From the NCBI GenBank assembly GCA_021772075.1, contig JAETNQ010000024.1, positions 1 through 55,760 of the forward strand: a stretch of 55,760 nucleotides of DNA, written 5' to 3'. This document shows positions 47,361 to 55,720 of the stretch, one piece after another; positions within the stretch are counted from its first letter, which is position 1, and each line of letters opens with the position of its first letter. The translations under genes and the position numbers were made by a program. The notes below the pieces were generated by a model that made no database searches, was not told where the DNA came from, and worked only from the letters and a program-made list of their open reading frames with translations. This DNA comes from Lachnospiraceae bacterium. GTDB taxonomy: Bacteria; Bacillota; Clostridia; Lachnospirales; Lachnospiraceae.

Positions 47361-48149
47361 TTACCATCCCATTTCCATCAACCACTTATTGACCCTTTCC
47401 TCACGCCTCTTCTCCATACCCTCCTGCTGCTTGCCCAATACCAGCCCGCCGCAGATACGTCCATCCAGAAGATACAGGATCCGGTCGCACTTACTTGCCA
47501 CCCTGCTGTCATGCGTTACCATGAGGATTGCCGTTCCTTCCTGGTTCAGTCTGACCAGCACTTCCATTACCTCTGCCGCTGCTTTTTTATTCAAAGCGCC
47601 GGTCGGCTCGTCTGCAAACAACAGATGCCATTTTTCACCAGCCGTCCTTTTCCCCGCCAAAATTTCCGGCGAGTTCATCATGCTTCTGCAAATACAGGCA
47701 CGCTGAAGCTGTCCGCCGGATACCTGTGTAATCCTGCGGTCCTCCAAACCGGAAATCGAAAGCTTCTGCATCATTTTTCTGGCCGCCGCCTCCAGTTCCG
47801 CTCTTGTTTTTTTCCCTCCCCCTTTGTTTGCCTGTATCGCAGGGAGCAAAATATTATCCAAAATATTCAAATTCGCCATCATATTCATCTGCTGAAATAC
47901 AAAACCCATATGATGCAGCCGTATCTTTGCCTTTTTATCTTCTGACAGTCCGGCAATCTCTGTATCTTTTACCCACACTTTACCGGCGGATGGCTGGTCC
48001 ATGCCCGCCACATGGTAAAGAAGCGTGGATTTTCCGGAACCGGACGGCCCCATGATCGCCAGCATTTCGCCCTCCTCCATTTCAAATGAAACATGATCCA
48101 ATATCTGTGCTTTGCTTAAATTTTCCACTTTCAATAATTTATCCATCAT
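47361..48149 (-). CDS. ABC transporter ATPase (MacB/LolD-like)
   Basis: This 262-residue ATPase pairs with the FtsX-type permease just upstream. Walker A is GPSGSGKST, the Q-loop is FVFQQMN, the signature VSGGQLQRACI, Walker B LLFADEPTGAL and the H-loop VTHDS. There is an extra insert of about 13 residues (AGKRTAGEKWH) between signature and Walker B, and the D-loop reads ALN instead of ALD. The C-terminus is extended by a charged tail. Such pairs export peptides or antibiotics or move lipoproteins; substrate unknown. It is last in the TetR-MFS-permease-ATPase block. Confidence 0.9.
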   Translation of the reverse strand: MMDKLLKVENLSKAQILDHVSFEMEEGEMLAIMGPSGSGKSTLLYHVAGMDQPSAGKVWVKDTEIAGLSEDKKAKIRLHHMGFVFQQMNMMANLNILDNILLPAIQANKGGGKKTRAELEAAARKMMQKLSISGLEDRRITQVSGGQLQRACICRSMMNSPEILAGKRTAGEKWHLLFADEPTGALNKKAAAEVMEVLVRLNQEGTAILMVTHDSRVASKCDRILYLLDGRICGGLVLGKQQEGMEKRREERVNKWLMEMGW

Positions 48150-48191
48150 TCAGCCCCGCCTCCGTTCATCTATTATCATTCTCTCTTCCTC

Positions 48192-50489
48192 TTACTCACG
48201 GCTATTGCAGCACTCATACGCTTTTATCTCCTTGATTTCGGCAATGCCGGCCAGAAGAGCCGGTACCGCCGCGCCCAAAATGGCTGCCGGTATCCTTGCC
48301 AGTATATATTCCCAAGAGATGGCAAAACGGAATCCGTCCGCTCCAAAAGACCTCAGTATCATTCCGCAAAGCCTTTCACCAAGCAGGTTCCCGACCAACA
48401 GCCCTGCCGCTGTTCCTGCTATGACCGGCAATAAGCCTTTGGCAAAATAAATTTGTTTGATGTCCTTGCTGGTAAATCCCAACGCTTTATGCAAAGAGAT
48501 TGTATAACGGTTTTTCTCCACAATCAAACGCATAAACAGCATAACCACCACAGCTGCCACAAGCATCGCCAGAATCATTGCCGCCCGGGATGCCAGGCGG
48601 AGCTGCCCTAATGTCTGCCCATAAGTATCTTCCACATAATCTGCAATATCAATCACATCTGCTCCCATCTGCCCGTACCATTCCATCCATTCCTCTTTTC
48701 CCTCCGGGTTTTTCAGGGAAACATACAAAACACTCCAGATAACAGATGCGCGGTCATCCGCAAAACAGGCTTTCGCCGTTTTTCCCCCGTTTGTAATATC
48801 GGAATAAATGCCGCAGACACGATATTCCATGGCCTGCCCTCCTGCCGCCAGCCGCAGGGAATCCCCGACGGATAATCCCAATTCCTCCGCATACATGGCG
48901 GAAAGCGCAATCTCCCTTTTATTCCCCGGCAGTTTCCCTTCCGAACAACTCACTGGAAATACGCTGTGATCGCCTGTTTCCACGGTAAAATTTATTATTT
49001 TTCCATCCGGCAGGATCGCCGTACAGGATCTCGTACATAATATTGCATATTTTTCAACCTTTTCATCCTGCGCCAAGGCAGAAGCAATTCTCTCTGTCGT
49101 TGCAGCAATATCTTCTGTCTGCCGTATATCCATGCGTATCTCCCCATCCCCGATCCCCATATAGGCGGCAAATCCCGGAGCGGCCATCGTGCTATACAAA
49201 TTCTGAGGCACGAGGATCAAAAAAGCACAAGACGCGGACACCAAGCCGATGATTCCATAGCGCCCTCTGCCGTTTTTCTTTTTCTGTGCGGAAAACAGCA
49301 CTTCCAAAACCGTCAGTCCATCCATCTTTTTCAGGGAACGCAGGATGGAAAGCAGAATAATCCCTTCTGTAAAAATTACTGTCGCCAGGGACAGCCCCGC
49401 CGTCTGCCATCCTTTCTCCGATACGCCGTATAGTTCTTTCATCTGCCCGGCTAAAGGCGTTTTCAAAGCAAATGCTGCCAAAAGGCCGGCAATCCCTCCG
49501 CAAACAGAAAAAAGAAGGTATTTCATAAAGTAAATCCTGCGGATTTCTGCCTTTTCCACGCCAAGAGCCTTTAACATGCCCACTTCTTTCCGGTCACGCT
49601 CCATTTGCAGGGACAGTATAAACCGGATACAGAGCAGGGAAACCAGCAAGGTTACGACACTCACAAGAAAGAGGACAAAAATCATTGTCCCGTCCGATAA
49701 AGCATTTATCATCCGAACCAACGGCCTTGTCACCGCAGGTCCATTGGCAGGAAGCCCCTCTGCCGCATATGCCGTGCTAAAAGCGTTGATATCCGTACCT
49801 TTACGAACCAGGAATTCGATCAAATATTCCTCCTGCGCGCTGTCAGAGTTCTTTATTTTTCCATAATCTTCTTCATTTACAAGAAATCGTTTGGAAGAAG
49901 CCATCATAGAATTCATCTGCGCATCCCGGATAAAACCCGCGATGGTAAGTTTCCGGCTTCCTATCTCCATAATATCGCCGACTGCCAGATCATACAGCGC
50001 GCGGTAGCAGACCGGAACATAAACCTCCCCCGGCAGAATCTCCGGTATTTTACTTTCCAAATCCAATAAGTAATCGAAGCGCTCTCCCTGCACGGAACAT
50101 CCATTATCCTGTGTGCTGTCCGCAAGGCTCCTGCCTCCCAGGACCACTCGGCTGTTATCCAGATTCAGGAAACCGCAAATCTGCCATTCTTCCACCTCCT
50201 CATGATTGTCGCTGAAAAAACGGACCTCCGATATGATACGCTCCTTCGCGACATTATCATGTTCCTTTGCAACACTGCCATGTCCCATCGCAACACTGTC
50301 TTGCGTATGCATCTGCATATAATCGGGGACTTTCGCTTTATCCATCAGACCTTCTATGGCTCCTGTCAGATGAAAAAAAAGCAGCGATGTAAGGGCAAAT
50401 AGCATGGCGGAGATTCCCATAAAAAATACCGTCGCGCCGGCCAACAGCTTATTTTGCTTGATATCGTTCCCTATCATTTTTCTTATCAT
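48192..50489 (-). CDS. FtsX-like ABC transporter permease
   Basis: This 765-residue permease has the MacB/FtsX layout: one N-terminal membrane helix (about 17-40), a large extracellular domain, three helices (about 270-390), a second extracellular domain, and a further three helices near the end. FtsX signatures include ERDRKEVGMLKALGVEKAEI and KNRYTISLHKALGFTSKDI. AAAGGAA precedes the ATG. Its start lies inside the end of the MFS gene (41-bp overlap), and the ATPase gene follows after 42 bases. It probably forms one exporter with that ATPase. Confidence 0.92.
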   Translation of the reverse strand: MIRKMIGNDIKQNKLLAGATVFFMGISAMLFALTSLLFFHLTGAIEGLMDKAKVPDYMQMHTQDSVAMGHGSVAKEHDNVAKERIISEVRFFSDNHEEVEEWQICGFLNLDNSRVVLGGRSLADSTQDNGCSVQGERFDYLLDLESKIPEILPGEVYVPVCYRALYDLAVGDIMEIGSRKLTIAGFIRDAQMNSMMASSKRFLVNEEDYGKIKNSDSAQEEYLIEFLVRKGTDINAFSTAYAAEGLPANGPAVTRPLVRMINALSDGTMIFVLFLVSVVTLLVSLLCIRFILSLQMERDRKEVGMLKALGVEKAEIRRIYFMKYLLFSVCGGIAGLLAAFALKTPLAGQMKELYGVSEKGWQTAGLSLATVIFTEGIILLSILRSLKKMDGLTVLEVLFSAQKKKNGRGRYGIIGLVSASCAFLILVPQNLYSTMAAPGFAAYMGIGDGEIRMDIRQTEDIAATTERIASALAQDEKVEKYAILCTRSCTAILPDGKIINFTVETGDHSVFPVSCSEGKLPGNKREIALSAMYAEELGLSVGDSLRLAAGGQAMEYRVCGIYSDITNGGKTAKACFADDRASVIWSVLYVSLKNPEGKEEWMEWYGQMGADVIDIADYVEDTYGQTLGQLRLASRAAMILAMLVAAVVVMLFMRLIVEKNRYTISLHKALGFTSKDIKQIYFAKGLLPVIAGTAAGLLVGNLLGERLCGMILRSFGADGFRFAISWEYILARIPAAILGAAVPALLAGIAEIKEIKAYECCNSRE

Positions 50490-51765
50490 TCTGATTCCTT
50501 TCCAGCCCTCTTACGCTTTTTAATGAATATAAAAGCAACGCGGCTGCACCCAGCAAACCGCCTGTTATTATAATAACCCCCGCCGCTCCCCGGCCGACGC
50601 TCAGCCGGAACTGCGCGGCAATCCCGTCTGCCGCCGTGCCTGCAGCGCCATAGGCAACTACATATCCAATCTGGGAAATAAAACCGATTACTCCCCAGGC
50701 GCGTCCCTGCAGTTCTTCCGGTATGTTCGTCCTGACCAGATAATCCAGACAATTATTAGCAAAAGGCAGCATTGCAAAAAAGAGAAAACCAAACAGGCAG
50801 ACACAAAAAATATTTTCCCAGATTCCAAATCCCACCATACCGATTCCTGCGCCAAATAGGGAGGCGCTCAATCCTTTTACATACCCTTTCCTGATTCCCT
50901 TCGCCCCCAAAAACAAACCGGAAACCAACATTCCGCATGCGCAGATCGTCTCTCCAATCCCTAAAGCGGCGCTATCTGCAAAATCCAGGATCAGAGGCTG
51001 GGCCAGCGTCTGAAATGTCCCCATAAAGCAAGTGATTAAGGCGGATACCATAACTAACGCCAAAATACCATGACGGTCCATAATCGCCCTCCATCCCTGC
51101 TTCAGGCTTTCCCCGAAGGATTCCCTCCCCTCTCCTGCCGAAGGCTCTTTCTCTTTGCATGAAGCGGTAAGAGCCGCCTTTCCTTCCGCAATTTCCCGCT
51201 TTACTACTGCCGCTCCTATCACCGTTGGAAAAAATGTGCCAATATCGATTGCCAGCAAAAGCCTGATATCGCTGACCGCAAGCAATGCCCCTGCCAGGAT
51301 AGGCGATACTAGAAATCTTGCGCTTCCGGCAATACTCACCATTCCGCTCGCTTTCGAATATTCCTCTTTTGTCAGCAGATCCGTTATCGTCGCCCGATAG
51401 GCTGGTTCCAATAACGCCGAAAAAGCAGAACTGATAAAAACGCCGATGCCTATTTGATACAAGGAGGCTCCTCCCCGGCTCATGCAAACCAATAAGTAAA
51501 GTATTCCAAACGCCGAACATCCATCTCCGATCATCATAAGCAGACGCCTGTCATGCCGATCCGCCAACACCCCAGCCGGTATACTGAATAAAAGCGTAGG
51601 CAAGAATGCCAGCAGCATGACCACCGCCATGCTTGCGGCGCTTCCGGTCTGTTGGAACACATATACGCCAAGCCCGAAGCTGGTAAGGCCGCTGCCGATC
51701 GAGGATATGAATTCTCCTGCCCATAATATGATAAATTTTGAAAAGTTATTATTATGTAATTTCAT
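50449..51765 (-). CDS. MFS efflux transporter (DHA3/macrolide-efflux type)
   Basis: This 438-residue major facilitator has 12 predicted helices and a start (LWAGEFISSIGSGLTSFGLG) and loop (GVLADRHDRRLLMMIGD, the A-type MFS motif) like macrolide-efflux and related DHA3 pumps. AAAGGAG precedes the ATG. A TetR operator lies 14 bases upstream of the start, and the TetR gene is 120 bases upstream on the same strand. Likely a drug or metabolite exporter controlled by that repressor. Its end overlaps the permease start. Confidence 0.92.
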   Translation of the reverse strand: MKLHNNNFSKFIILWAGEFISSIGSGLTSFGLGVYVFQQTGSAASMAVVMLLAFLPTLLFSIPAGVLADRHDRRLLMMIGDGCSAFGILYLLVCMSRGGASLYQIGIGVFISSAFSALLEPAYRATITDLLTKEEYSKASGMVSIAGSARFLVSPILAGALLAVSDIRLLLAIDIGTFFPTVIGAAVVKREIAEGKAALTASCKEKEPSAGEGRESFGESLKQGWRAIMDRHGILALVMVSALITCFMGTFQTLAQPLILDFADSAALGIGETICACGMLVSGLFLGAKGIRKGYVKGLSASLFGAGIGMVGFGIWENIFCVCLFGFLFFAMLPFANNCLDYLVRTNIPEELQGRAWGVIGFISQIGYVVAYGAAGTAADGIAAQFRLSVGRGAAGVIIITGGLLGAAALLLYSLKSVRGLERNQNDKKNDRERYQAK

Positions 51766-51778
51766 TCTTTCTCCTTTT

Positions 51779-51793
51779 GACCGTACGTCGGTC
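51779..51793. promoter_or_regulatory. Candidate TetR operator upstream of the MFS gene
   Basis: GACCGTACGTCGGTC is an imperfect palindrome with perfect GACCG/CGGTC arms. It sits between the TetR and MFS genes, within the likely MFS leader. A related 13-mer (ACCGACTGTCTGT) lies at 52595-52607 just past the TetR promoter. Confidence 0.6.
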
Positions 51794-51812
51794 GGTTATA
51801 TTGGATAAAAGA

Positions 51813-51832
51813 AAGGAACTAATTCGTTCCTT
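51813..51832. terminator. Small hairpin after the TetR gene
   Basis: AAGGAAC pairs with GTTCCTT around six bases. On the minus strand T-rich sequence follows (TTTCTTTT), so it may end the TetR transcript before the MFS promoter. Confidence 0.45.
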
Positions 51833-51885
51833 CGCTTTTTATTATCTTGCCACCCTCCATGCCGCCTCCCGGCGGCACAAACCCT

Positions 51886-52533
51886 TTACTGCCCGGATCC
51901 ATCTGCTCTGCCCCTGAAGATCGGAAGAATGACTGCTTCCATGCTCCCCCTCTCCATTCCAAGCAGACGTTCCAGATTGTAGATAAAAGCCTCGATTTTT
52001 CTCTCCCTTTCCTCTTTGTTATGTTCTGCCAGATCATCAAAAATGGTATTGGAATACAATAATGTCATTTCCGCCACTTCCGCCGGATATTCTGTCCGGC
52101 ATATCCCCTGGATGATGCCCTCTTCTATCAGACCGCTGATCAGAGGATTCACGGCAGCCAGCAGACGGCTTTGCATTTTCTGGTGCATCAGCGCATTCTG
52201 CGGCTTATGCACCTGTTCCATAATCTCCTGCCCCAAAGGCTCATTTACATTGAGCGCCAGCATCATCATAGTCAGGCGCCGCAATACCGGTATTTCCTTT
52301 TTCTTTGCAATATCCGCCGCTTTTTCCACCAGCCTGCCTGTCATCCGGTCAATCATCGCATCCAGAATATCTTCTTTTGACTTAAAATGATAATAAAGGG
52401 TACCCCTGGCAATCCCGATTTCATTCAAAATATCGCCAGTACTCGTATTATCAAAACCCTTTGCCCCAAACAGCCGCTCTGCCACATCCAATATTTCATT
52501 CTTACGCTCTTCTGCTTCCTTGACTACTCTCAT
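51886..52533 (-). CDS. TetR-family repressor of the efflux block
   Basis: This 215-residue regulator has an N-terminal TetR helix-turn-helix (about 10-58: AERLFGAKGFDNTST, then IGIARGTLYYHFKSKEDIL) and a helical effector domain. The last 15 residues (PIFRGRADGSGQ) look low-complexity. It is upstream of the MFS, permease and ATPase genes on the same strand. Candidate operators lie at its own promoter and before the MFS gene, suggesting autoregulation and control of the efflux genes. Confidence 0.9.
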   Translation of the reverse strand: MRVVKEAEERKNEILDVAERLFGAKGFDNTSTGDILNEIGIARGTLYYHFKSKEDILDAMIDRMTGRLVEKAADIAKKKEIPVLRRLTMMMLALNVNEPLGQEIMEQVHKPQNALMHQKMQSRLLAAVNPLISGLIEEGIIQGICRTEYPAEVAEMTLLYSNTIFDDLAEHNKEERERKIEAFIYNLERLLGMERGSMEAVILPIFRGRADGSGQ

Positions 52534-52594
52534 CGCTTATATCACCATCTGCTGTATTCTTTGTAATAATATGTATTATTGAATATGCTTATAA

Positions 52595-52644
52595 ACCGAC
52601 TGTCTGTCTACAATTATATTAACAAGCAATACACACTTTGTCAA
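52595..52644 (-). promoter_or_regulatory. TetR gene promoter with candidate operator
   Basis: On the minus strand TTGACA (52639-52644) and TAATAT (52616-52621) are 17 bases apart. An imperfect palindrome (52595-52607) lies just downstream and resembles the operator before the MFS gene. Confidence 0.6.
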
Positions 52645-52676
52645 GATTTTTATGTTATTCTTATTTGGGAGGTGGA

Positions 52677-53576
52677 ATGATGTCAGACAGCCGTTTATTC
52701 AAAATTTTATATTATCTTTTAGACAGGAAACGCGCTACAGCTCCTGAATTAGCAGCCGAATTTGAAGTTTCTCCAAGAACAATTTACCGCGACGTGGAAG
52801 CATTAAGCAGTGCAGGTATTCCAATCTATACCGAACCAGGAAGAAATGGCGGTATATACTTATTGCCAGATTTTATTCTGGACAAGGCAATATTATCCGA
52901 AAGCGAAAAGCAGGAAATATTGACGGCACTCCAAAGCATGCTTGCCACAGGTTATACTGGCGGAAAAGAAATGCTGACAAAGCTATCAGCACTTTTCCAT
53001 ATAAATACAAGAAATTGGCTGGAGGTAGATTTTTCACGCTGGGGAAAATATGCCTACGACAACACAAAATTTGAAATATTAAAAACCGCAGTCATTCAGT
53101 GCAAGGAAATAAAGATCGTTTATGAAAACACGAACAGTGAAAGAAGTAAGCGGATCATTCAACCATTAAAAATATCTTATAAATCAAAAGAATGGTATTT
53201 GAAAGCGTTTTGCACGGAAAAGCAGGACTTTCGCATATTCAAGCTAAACCGCATATTAGAGTTGGAATTGTTAGAGAATACATTTGTACCAAGACCATAT
53301 CCGGAAGAAAAAAATAATTTTCCACAGACCTGCCATCAAATAGTCCTTTTGTTTTCAAAAGAAATTGCATACCGTGTCTATGATGAATTTGCCGGAACCG
53401 AAATAGAATATCAAAAAAACGGTGATCTGGTTGTCCATGCCAAAATGCCTGTTGATCCATGGCTTATTGGTTATCTGCTGTCTTTTGGGGCACAAGTTGA
53501 AATAATGGAACCAAAATATTTAAAAGGTCTTTTAGCTGCACAGGCACAGGAAATTTACAGGAAAAATAAACCTTGA
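52677..53576 (+). CDS. WYL-domain transcriptional regulator (YafY type)
   Basis: This regulator has 299 residues from MMSDSRLFKILYYLLD, with GGGAGG just upstream; a 13-residue extension is less likely. It has an N-terminal DeoR-like winged helix (6-65: ATAPELAAEFEVSPRTIYRDVEAL in two parts) and a WYL ligand domain (about 140-210, with SKEWYLKAFC) plus the WCX C-terminal extension. WYL domains bind nucleotides or other ligands. A dyad TGACA...TGTCA lies at its end. Local targets could be itself and the zinc-ribbon gene downstream. Confidence 0.9.
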   Translation: MMSDSRLFKILYYLLDRKRATAPELAAEFEVSPRTIYRDVEALSSAGIPIYTEPGRNGGIYLLPDFILDKAILSESEKQEILTALQSMLATGYTGGKEMLTKLSALFHINTRNWLEVDFSRWGKYAYDNTKFEILKTAVIQCKEIKIVYENTNSERSKRIIQPLKISYKSKEWYLKAFCTEKQDFRIFKLNRILELELLENTFVPRPYPEEKNNFPQTCHQIVLLFSKEIAYRVYDEFAGTEIEYQKNGDLVVHAKMPVDPWLIGYLLSFGAQVEIMEPKYLKGLLAAQAQEIYRKNKP

Positions 53577-53590
53577 CAAAAGGTGTCAGG
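53571..53590. promoter_or_regulatory. Dyad at the end of the WYL gene
   Basis: TGACA (53574-53578) and TGTCA (53584-53588) form an inverted repeat within CCTTGACA...TGTCAGG. It overlaps the WYL stop codon and a TTGACA that could serve as a -35 box for the zinc-ribbon gene. It could be the WYL protein's operator. Confidence 0.4.
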
Positions 53591-53669
53591 ATATATGTGA
53601 TATATTAAATACATAGCGATAGAGCTATACATAAACTTTGGACACAGCAGAAAGAAAGAGGTAAAGAAA

Positions 53670-53942
53670 ATGAATGAAATGAATCAGAAATTTTGTCAGT
53701 GTTGCGGCATGCCTATGGGAAATACTGATGAACTGTACGGAACAAATGCCGATGGCAGCAAAAATGAGGAATATTGCAAGTATTGTTTTGAAAACGGTAA
53801 ATTTACTTTTAACGGTACGATGGAGGAAATGATTGAAATATGTGTACCGAATATGGCAGCGGCTAACCCCGATATGGGTGAAGAAGAAGCAAGAAAAGCC
53901 ATGCTTGAATGGTTTCCGACATTGAAACGCTGGAAAAACTAA
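53670..53942 (+). CDS. Zinc-ribbon protein (zf-ribbon_2 type)
   Basis: This 90-residue protein has a zinc ribbon CQCCGMPM (9-16) with CKYC (36-39), then a helical C-terminal part (EEARKAMLEWFPTLKRWKN). It matches the putative zinc-ribbon family common next to WYL or MerR regulators and GNAT/AraC genes in clostridia. AGAGG precedes the ATG. Function is unknown; it may partner the WYL regulator. Confidence 0.85.
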   Translation: MNEMNQKFCQCCGMPMGNTDELYGTNADGSKNEEYCKYCFENGKFTFNGTMEEMIEICVPNMAAANPDMGEEEARKAMLEWFPTLKRWKN

Positions 53943-54313
53943 TCGCTGTCGCCTAAAATGCAGTCATTTCTGCTCTGGATATATATGGACTGAAACTCCG
54001 CATTCCTGGCTTTTGCCATATTTTCCAGAATTGGCACATACTTGGCCGTGAAAGGGCATTGATTTGTGTAATACAGCACAAATCCTTCCGGCATGGCTTC
54101 CTGCCCGCCCACGGTATCCCGGAAGCGGGGAATATCCGCGCCTTCCCCAAAAGGCAGATACAGCAGCTCAAAATAGAGCTTCGCTGTATCTGCCGTCTGA
54201 AATCCCTTATAGCCCATATATTTAGGATCAGAGAGGAAACCCTTTTTCTTTTCGAAGGACAGTATCACAAGCCCCTCGTCCAGCCGCTCGCGCAGCCAAT
54301 TCTTTTTGGACAT
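53939..54313 (-). pseudogene. GNAT/YoaP-type acetyltransferase gene with internal deletion
   Basis: A 124-codon frame is a collapsed version of the GNAT-YoaP family. Residues 4-14 (KNWLRERLDEG) match the family N-terminal part and then jump straight to VILSFEKKKGFLSDPKYM, so the acetyl-CoA-binding core of the GNAT domain is missing. The YoaP part (GFQTADTAKLYFELLYLPF, FVLYYTNQCPFTAKYVP) is normal but the frame then diverges and ends early (SRNDCILGDSD). The reading frame stays open across the deletion. It is most likely a non-functional remnant. Confidence 0.75.
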
Positions 54314-55017
54314 GACCTGAATGATCGTTTATCATAATGACAATCACAAAGTTCTGCCCCGCCTGCAAGTGTTCCTTTACGGGTAAAAATAGCATCGCTA
54401 TATTTCGTCATGCCATAATCATATCGGCACATTGCAGGTGTTATTTCGGGAATACCGAGCTTTTGCATTAAATACCAAATCCCGCAATGGCTGAAAAGCG
54501 CGTCAAAATGCTGACCGCTTTTACCGGGATAAAAAGAGTATTTCCATGAATATGGATTGATTGATTTCTGGCTCTTTTCTGCCTGCTCTTTTCGCTCTTG
54601 CCAATATCTTTTCGAAAAGAGGCTGCGCTTCAAATACTGTTTCATCACAAAATTCCCATTCATGGAATATTCGTAAAAGTCACTTAGTTCCTTCATGGTA
54701 TACTTTCCGCTTACAAGTAACTCACTCTCTTCTGTTTCCGGGAAAACAACTGCATTTTTCACAGGAGTAAGGCGATACTCTGCCGGCAGACTCAAATAAA
54801 TTGCAGCAAATACAGATGCGCTTAAAATATTTACCAGCAAGACATCATCTTCGCCAAACGGCTCAATCATGAGAATAATTTTCCGATATTTTTGATACGC
54901 TGTTTTCATAATATCTTTTTTGACTTTCTCATCAGCAATGTGCAATACAGATAGTTGTTTCCGAAAGCTACTTTGAAAAATCATCCACATTCCGTGCTGA
55001 ATAATTCCATATTTCAC
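54265..55017 (-). CDS. ATC hydrolase-like protein with altered C-terminus
   Basis: This 250-residue protein resembles the L-2-amino-thiazoline-4-carboxylic acid hydrolase family (PF14196). The start is GTG 55017 after a GGGGGTGA site. Features include the ITPAMCRYDYGMTKY segment and GTLAGGAELCDCHYDKR near the end, close to the family's TLxxGxxxCDFxF motif. The last 20 or so residues (FRSCPKRIGCASGW) run into the acetyltransferase remnant in another frame, so the native C-terminus appears replaced. Family members are often annotated only by similarity and the real substrate may differ. Confidence 0.65.
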   Translation of the reverse strand: MKYGIIQHGMWMIFQSSFRKQLSVLHIADEKVKKDIMKTAYQKYRKIILMIEPFGEDDVLLVNILSASVFAAIYLSLPAEYRLTPVKNAVVFPETEESELLVSGKYTMKELSDFYEYSMNGNFVMKQYLKRSLFSKRYWQERKEQAEKSQKSINPYSWKYSFYPGKSGQHFDALFSHCGIWYLMQKLGIPEITPAMCRYDYGMTKYSDAIFTRKGTLAGGAELCDCHYDKRSFRSCPKRIGCASGWTRGL

Positions 55018-55136
55018 GATTATTCACCCCCTATAAATTTATTTAATCCTTTTCCTCTCTTGGCATTTGCATAATCGGTTATTTCCTCCTAAATGTATCT
55101 TATACCAATAAGACACGCATAACCTTTACATAGGTT

Positions 55137-55262
55137 TTAAATTCTATTGAGCCTGTCCACCATCCAGGCAATTCGCTTTTCCCGTCCGGCATCTGTCTTT
55201 GCATCAAGGTATGCCCGTGTATAAGTTTTCTTTACGGATAGAGACATGGCTTGATTGTTCAT
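55137..55262 (-). pseudogene. C-terminal fragment, possibly of a YdeI/OmpD-associated family protein
   Basis: About 40 codons starting near MNNQAMSLSVKKTYT continue with RAYLDAKTDAGREKRIAWM to a stop. This resembles the C-terminal end of YdeI/OmpD-associated (bacteriocin-protection-like) proteins, which end in a similar DAKT...GR..R...MV.RLN pattern. Everything upstream is missing; the frame runs back into the tRNA gene. The family call is from memory of the pattern and is not firm. Confidence 0.45.
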
Positions 55263-55301
55263 AACTCTGGTAAGAAAATAAATTTTGCAAAAATAAATAA
55301 C

Positions 55302-55328
55302 AAAAAACCCCAATCTTTTGGGGTTTTT
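55302..55328 (-). terminator. Terminator after the tRNA cluster
   Basis: AAAAACCCCAA pairs with TTGGGGTTTTT around a 5-base loop; on the minus strand the stem is followed by T-rich sequence. It closes the rRNA-tRNA transcript just after tRNA-Cys. Confidence 0.88.
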
Positions 55329-55331
55329 AAG

Positions 55332-55403
55332 AGGCGCAGACCGGATTTGAACCGGTGAATCAGGGTGTTGCAGACCCACGCCTTACCACTTGGCTACTGC
55401 GCC
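55332..55403 (-). tRNA. tRNA-Cys (GCA)
   Basis: This 72-nt cloverleaf has acceptor stem GGCGCAG/CTGCGCC, anticodon GCA, a normal T-loop (GGTTCAAATCC) and the discriminator U expected for cysteine tRNA. CCA is not encoded. Confidence 0.95.
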
Positions 55404-55439
55404 ATACAATATATATCTATGCACTGACAAACCTTTTAA

Positions 55440-55511
55440 TGACTCCGACGGGAATCGAACCCGTGTTACCGCCGTGAAAGGGCGATGTCTTAACCGCTTG
55501 ACCACGGAGCC
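55440..55511 (-). tRNA. tRNA-Glu (TTC)
   Basis: This 72-nt cloverleaf has acceptor stem GGCTCCG/CGGAGTC, anticodon TTC in CCCTTTCACGG and T-loop GGGTTCGATTCCC. It is 36 nt upstream of tRNA-Cys in the same transcript. Confidence 0.95.
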
Positions 55512-55562
55512 TTATATCACTTTATACGGCACTCCGTACTCTATCTTTCCTGTGCCGTTTAA

Positions 55563-55634
55563 CTCCCCGAGTAGGGCTCGAACCTACAACCCCGCGGTTA
55601 ACAGCCGCGTGCTCTACCATTGAGCTATCGAGGA
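55563..55634 (-). tRNA. tRNA-Asn (GTT)
   Basis: This 72-nt cloverleaf has acceptor stem TCCTCGA/TCGGGGA, anticodon GTT in GCTGTTAACC, and discriminator G. It is the first tRNA after the 23S gene. Confidence 0.95.
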
Positions 55635-55720
55635 CTGTGCCGGACCCCATGGGACGCGCCCTCAAAACCGAATACCGTGCCTACAGGCTCCTCCAGGACA
55701 CCAGCCAGACCTCCCGCGAT

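Larger units (their letters stand above)
55018..55331. other. Intergenic strip with a gene fragment
   Basis: Apart from the fragment at 55137-55262 and the tRNA terminator at 55302-55328, no gene, promoter or repeat can be supported here. The open frame that runs from the fragment into tRNA-Cys is an artefact. Confidence 0.5.

Noticed and set aside
55137-55379. 80-codon frame read as one protein
   Set aside because: Its first part is the complement of tRNA-Cys and the terminator. Only the last 40 or so codons look like a gene fragment.
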